Position numbers and translations under genes: made by a program. From contig CAJKNS010000105.1 of assembly GCA_905201305.1 (NCBI GenBank), positions 1 through 7,833 on the forward strand: a stretch of 7,833 bases of DNA, read 5' to 3'. Positions 6,289-7,833 of the stretch are shown piece by piece. The first letter of the stretch is position 1; every line of letters begins with the position of its first letter. A model generated the notes under the pieces. That model was given only the letters and a program-made list of their open reading frames with translations, was not told where the DNA came from and made no database searches. The DNA is from an uncultured Eubacteriales bacterium. Lineage in GTDB: Bacteria > Bacillota > Clostridia > Oscillospirales > Oscillospiraceae.

Positions 6289-6350
6289 TTTGGGAATCTC
6301 GCCGATGGAATCAGAGCTTCCTGAAACTGCGAATTGAAATAAGGAAGTAA

Positions 6351-6387
6351 AGAAGCGTACTGCATGAGAATGTGCAGTACGCTTTTT
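6351..6387. terminator. Shared terminator hairpin between convergent genes
   Basis: Perfect eleven-base arms AGCGTACTGCA (6354-6364) and TGCAGTACGCT (6373-6383) enclose an eight-base loop, extended by further A-T pairs. On the plus strand five T follow from 6383, a good terminator for the lipoprotein operon. On the minus strand it begins a few bases after the rsmA stop codon and is followed by TTCTTT, a weaker U-tract, so it probably works in both directions. Confidence 0.88.
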
Positions 6388-6390
6388 GCA

Positions 6391-7260
6391 TTATTTGTCC
6401 TGCTTCAGCGCAGTTCCGATTTCCTCTGCCACCCGGGCAAACTCCGGAATGCCCAGCGTTTCGCCGCGGACGGTTTCCGGCAGTCCTGCGGCGGTGATGC
6501 ATTCGATGATCTGCGCCTTGGAAAGACTGCCGAAGCCCGAGGAGAGCCCGTTGACCAGTGTTTTTCGCCGCTGAGCAAAGCTGGCGTGGACCACCTGGAA
6601 AAACAGCTTTTCATCGGCAATGGGGCAGGGAGGCGCAGTCCGGCACCGGAGGGTGATGACCGCAGAGGTGACCTTGGGCTGGGGGATGAAGCAGGAGGGG
6701 GGCACGTCGAATAAAATCTCCGGATCGGCGTAATACTGGCAGAACAGGGAAAAGGCACTGTAGTCCTTGCTGCCCGGCTGAGCGCAGATGCGCTGGGCAA
6801 CCTCCTTCTGGACCATTACCGTTACCGATTCAAAGCACCGGGACTCCAGCAGCGCCGAGAGCACCGGAGACGTAATATAGTAGGGCAGATTGGCGCATGC
6901 CATGGGACGAAGACCGGCAAAATGGGTCTTGACCAGCGCGGGAATGTCGGTTTTCAGGATATCCCCAAAAATCAGCGTGAAATTCTCGGTGCCGCCCATG
7001 GTTTCCTCCAGAATGGGCTGGAGGGTGGTGTCTACCTCCACGGAAACCACCTTGCCTGCGTTTTCGCACAGCGCCTGGGTCAGCGGACCGATGCCGGGAC
7101 CTACCTCCAGCACGCCGCAGCCCTCGTCAATTCCCGCGCCCTCGGCAATTTCGCGGGGAACCCAGCTTTGGGTTAGAAAGTTCTGTCCCTTGGACTTGGA
7201 AAAACGGAAGCCGTGCTTTTGCAGCAGGGGCTTGATGACGTTAATGTCGCAGAGATTCAT
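6391..7260 (-). CDS. rsmA: 16S rRNA (adenine1518-N6/adenine1519-N6)-dimethyltransferase RsmA
   Basis: Housekeeping RNA methyltransferase (KsgA) that dimethylates two adjacent adenines in helix 45 of 16S rRNA, using SAM, late in small-subunit assembly; loss in other bacteria confers kasugamycin resistance. The 289-residue length is normal. Motifs in order: KSKGQNFL (22-29), SAM loop LEVGPGIGPLT (51-61), acidic VEVD (74-77), GDIL (99-102), catalytic NLPYY (124-128, the N-L-P-Y motif stacking the target adenine), FIPQPKV (191-197) and FAQRRKTL (228-235). All key residues appear intact. The start ATG 7260 matches the B. subtilis protein start region; the frame stays open upstream to 7482, but those codons span the predicted promoter and are not family-like. 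The ribosome binding site is weak (AGAAAG or CTGG only). It is convergent with the lipoprotein operon and divergent from a YhbD-like gene. Confidence 0.97.
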   Translation of the reverse strand: MNLCDINVIKPLLQKHGFRFSKSKGQNFLTQSWVPREIAEGAGIDEGCGVLEVGPGIGPLTQALCENAGKVVSVEVDTTLQPILEETMGGTENFTLIFGDILKTDIPALVKTHFAGLRPMACANLPYYITSPVLSALLESRCFESVTVMVQKEVAQRICAQPGSKDYSAFSLFCQYYADPEILFDVPPSCFIPQPKVTSAVITLRCRTAPPCPIADEKLFFQVVHASFAQRRKTLVNGLSSGFGSLSKAQIIECITAAGLPETVRGETLGIPEFARVAEEIGTALKQDK

Positions 7261-7306
7261 GAAAAACCAGCTTTCTGCCAGGAAATCGGCGGTTGATTCA
7301 GTAGCT

Positions 7307-7335
7307 ATTATATTGGAAATGCCGCCTGATTGCAA
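7307..7335 (-). promoter_or_regulatory. Sigma-A promoter of rsmA
   Basis: On the minus strand TTGCAA (7335-7330) is followed after exactly 17 bases by a perfect TATAAT (7312-7307). Transcription would begin near 7300, leaving a leader of about 40 bases. This argues against any rsmA start upstream of 7300. Confidence 0.7.
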
Positions 7336-7373
7336 GGGTGGCAGGCATGTTCCGCAAAAATCCGAAAAAATGG

Positions 7374-7419
7374 GTAACAAACCCCTTGACAAAGTAACGT
7401 TGTTATGGTACATTGTTAC
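7374..7419. promoter_or_regulatory. GTAAC/GTTAC motif cluster at the YhbD-like gene promoter
   Basis: GTAAC occurs at 7374-7378 and again exactly 20 bases later at 7394-7398; its inverted form GTTAC occurs at 7415-7419. The last two form an extended dyad (GTAAC-N2-TG, 7394-7402, against CA-N2-GTTAC, 7411-7419) that covers the spacer and -10 box. Spacing near two helical turns suggests a protein bound on one DNA face. The YhbD-like protein itself, with a MerR-type HTH, is the natural candidate for autoregulation (inference). Confidence 0.45.
7386..7414 (+). promoter_or_regulatory. Sigma-A promoter of the YhbD-like gene
   Basis: A perfect TTGACA (7386-7391) and TACATT (7409-7414) are separated by 17 bases. 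The spacer is normal, not the stretched 19-20 bases typical of MerR-activated promoters, so repression rather than MerR-style untwisting is more likely. The start point would be near 7421, giving a very short leader. Confidence 0.7.
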
Positions 7420-7432
7420 GCGAGGTGAGAAT

Positions 7433-7833
7433 ATGGAGGAAAATCTGATTACAAAGAAGGAGCTGCTGGAAATCACCGGCATCTCCTATGGCGCGCTGTA
7501 CCGCTGGAAGCGGATGAAGCTGCTGCCGGACGAGTGGTTTATCCATCGCTCCACCTTTACCGGTCACGAGACGTTCTTCCCCCGGGACAAGGTGCTGGAG
7601 CGGGTGGCGGAGATTCAGCGGCTGAAGGAATCCATGAGTCTGGACGAAATTGCCCGGCTGTTTCAGCCCGGTCCCCCGGGCGAGGTATCCCTCACGGCGC
7701 AGGATGCAGCGGCAGCGGGCATTGCGGTGCCGCCGGTCATCAATCAATATCTGGGACTGTCCGGGGGCGACGGATCGTTTACCTATGAATCGCTGCTGGG
7801 GCTCTACACGTTTTCCCAGCTGCTGATGGAGGG
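7433..7833 (+). CDS. YhbD-like MerR-type HTH protein (3' end outside window)
   Basis: Partial gene: 133 complete codons are visible, with no stop before the window edge. The N-terminus resembles the YhbD family (DUF4004) of Bacillota. ITKKELLEITGISYGALYRW (6-25) is a MerR-like helix-turn-helix, KLLPDEWFIHRSTFTGHETFFP (29-50) is the family's conserved wing region, and DKVLERVAEIQRLKESMSLDEIARLF (52-77) is the helical segment that follows. After a Pro/Gly-rich hinge (79-83) the sequence is less conserved. Translation starts at ATG 7433 with AGGTGA (7423-7428) four bases upstream. In B. subtilis yhbD is followed by the bactofilin genes yhbE and yhbF; whether that holds here is outside the window. 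The actual regulatory target is not known to me. It is divergent from rsmA with 172 bp between starts. Confidence 0.88.
   Translation, partial: MEENLITKKELLEITGISYGALYRWKRMKLLPDEWFIHRSTFTGHETFFPRDKVLERVAEIQRLKESMSLDEIARLFQPGPPGEVSLTAQDAAAAGIAVPPVINQYLGLSGGDGSFTYESLLGLYTFSQLLME

Noticed and set aside
7261..7482. N-terminal extension of RsmA by 74 residues
   Set aside because: The added residues do not resemble the family and span a good rsmA promoter and the divergent promoter and start of the YhbD-like gene.
1..7833. Search for tRNA, rRNA, CRISPR, insertion sequence or attachment-site signals
   Set aside because: No repeated spacer pattern, transposase-like protein, terminal inverted repeats or tRNA-like cloverleaf was seen by eye; a covariance-model scan was not possible.

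Overview
The window looks like chromosomal DNA from a Gram-positive, low-oxygen Clostridia-type bacterium (Bacillota, possibly an Oscillospiraceae-like gut organism). Four things point there: strong AGGAGG-type ribosome binding sites, near-consensus sigma-A promoters in A+T-rich gaps between G+C-rich genes, a clostridial-style lipoprotein signal peptide, and a YhbD-type regulator next to rsmA. The organism assignment is inference from style and protein resemblance; nothing in the window names the species.

Layout from left to right. (1) Positions 1-1062, minus strand: the first 354 residues of a sodium-coupled neurotransmitter:sodium symporter (NSS, LeuT/MhsT-like) amino-acid transporter, cut by the window edge. 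(2) Positions 1063-1183: a compact divergent control region with two overlapping sigma-A promoters and a near-perfect 20-bp palindrome. (3) Positions 1184-2098, plus: a LysR-family regulator, probably of the transporter. (4) Positions 2167-2964, plus: a class I SAM-dependent methyltransferase with its own promoter and a clear intrinsic terminator. (5) Positions 3224-6288, plus: a two-gene operon with its own promoter, operator-like palindrome and leader hairpin. It encodes a MaoC/FAS1-type double-hotdog dehydratase-like protein carrying a Gly-Gly-Pro insert, followed 32 bp later by a large solute-binding lipoprotein with no ABC permease genes in view. (6) Positions 6351-6387: a terminator hairpin shared by convergent genes. 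(7) Positions 6391-7260, minus: rsmA (ksgA), the 16S rRNA adenine dimethyltransferase. (8) Positions 7433-7833, plus, cut by the window edge: a YhbD-like MerR-type HTH protein, transcribed divergently from rsmA behind a consensus promoter decorated with GTAAC/GTTAC motifs.

How the genes may work together. The transporter and LysR gene are very likely one regulatory unit: the regulator binds between them and controls amino-acid (or related amine) uptake. The dehydratase-like enzyme and the lipoprotein are co-transcribed, which suggests that the captured ligand and the enzyme's acyl substrate belong to one pathway, but the ligand cannot be read from sequence. The methyltransferase is a stand-alone unit. 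rsmA is a housekeeping gene.

No mobile element, CRISPR array, rRNA or tRNA gene was seen, and no stretch longer than 300 bases lacks a gene. I did not find a clear undescribed defence or mobile system. The points most worth a second look are the transporter/LysR control region, the dehydratase-lipoprotein pair with its altered active-site motif, and the structured YhbD promoter.
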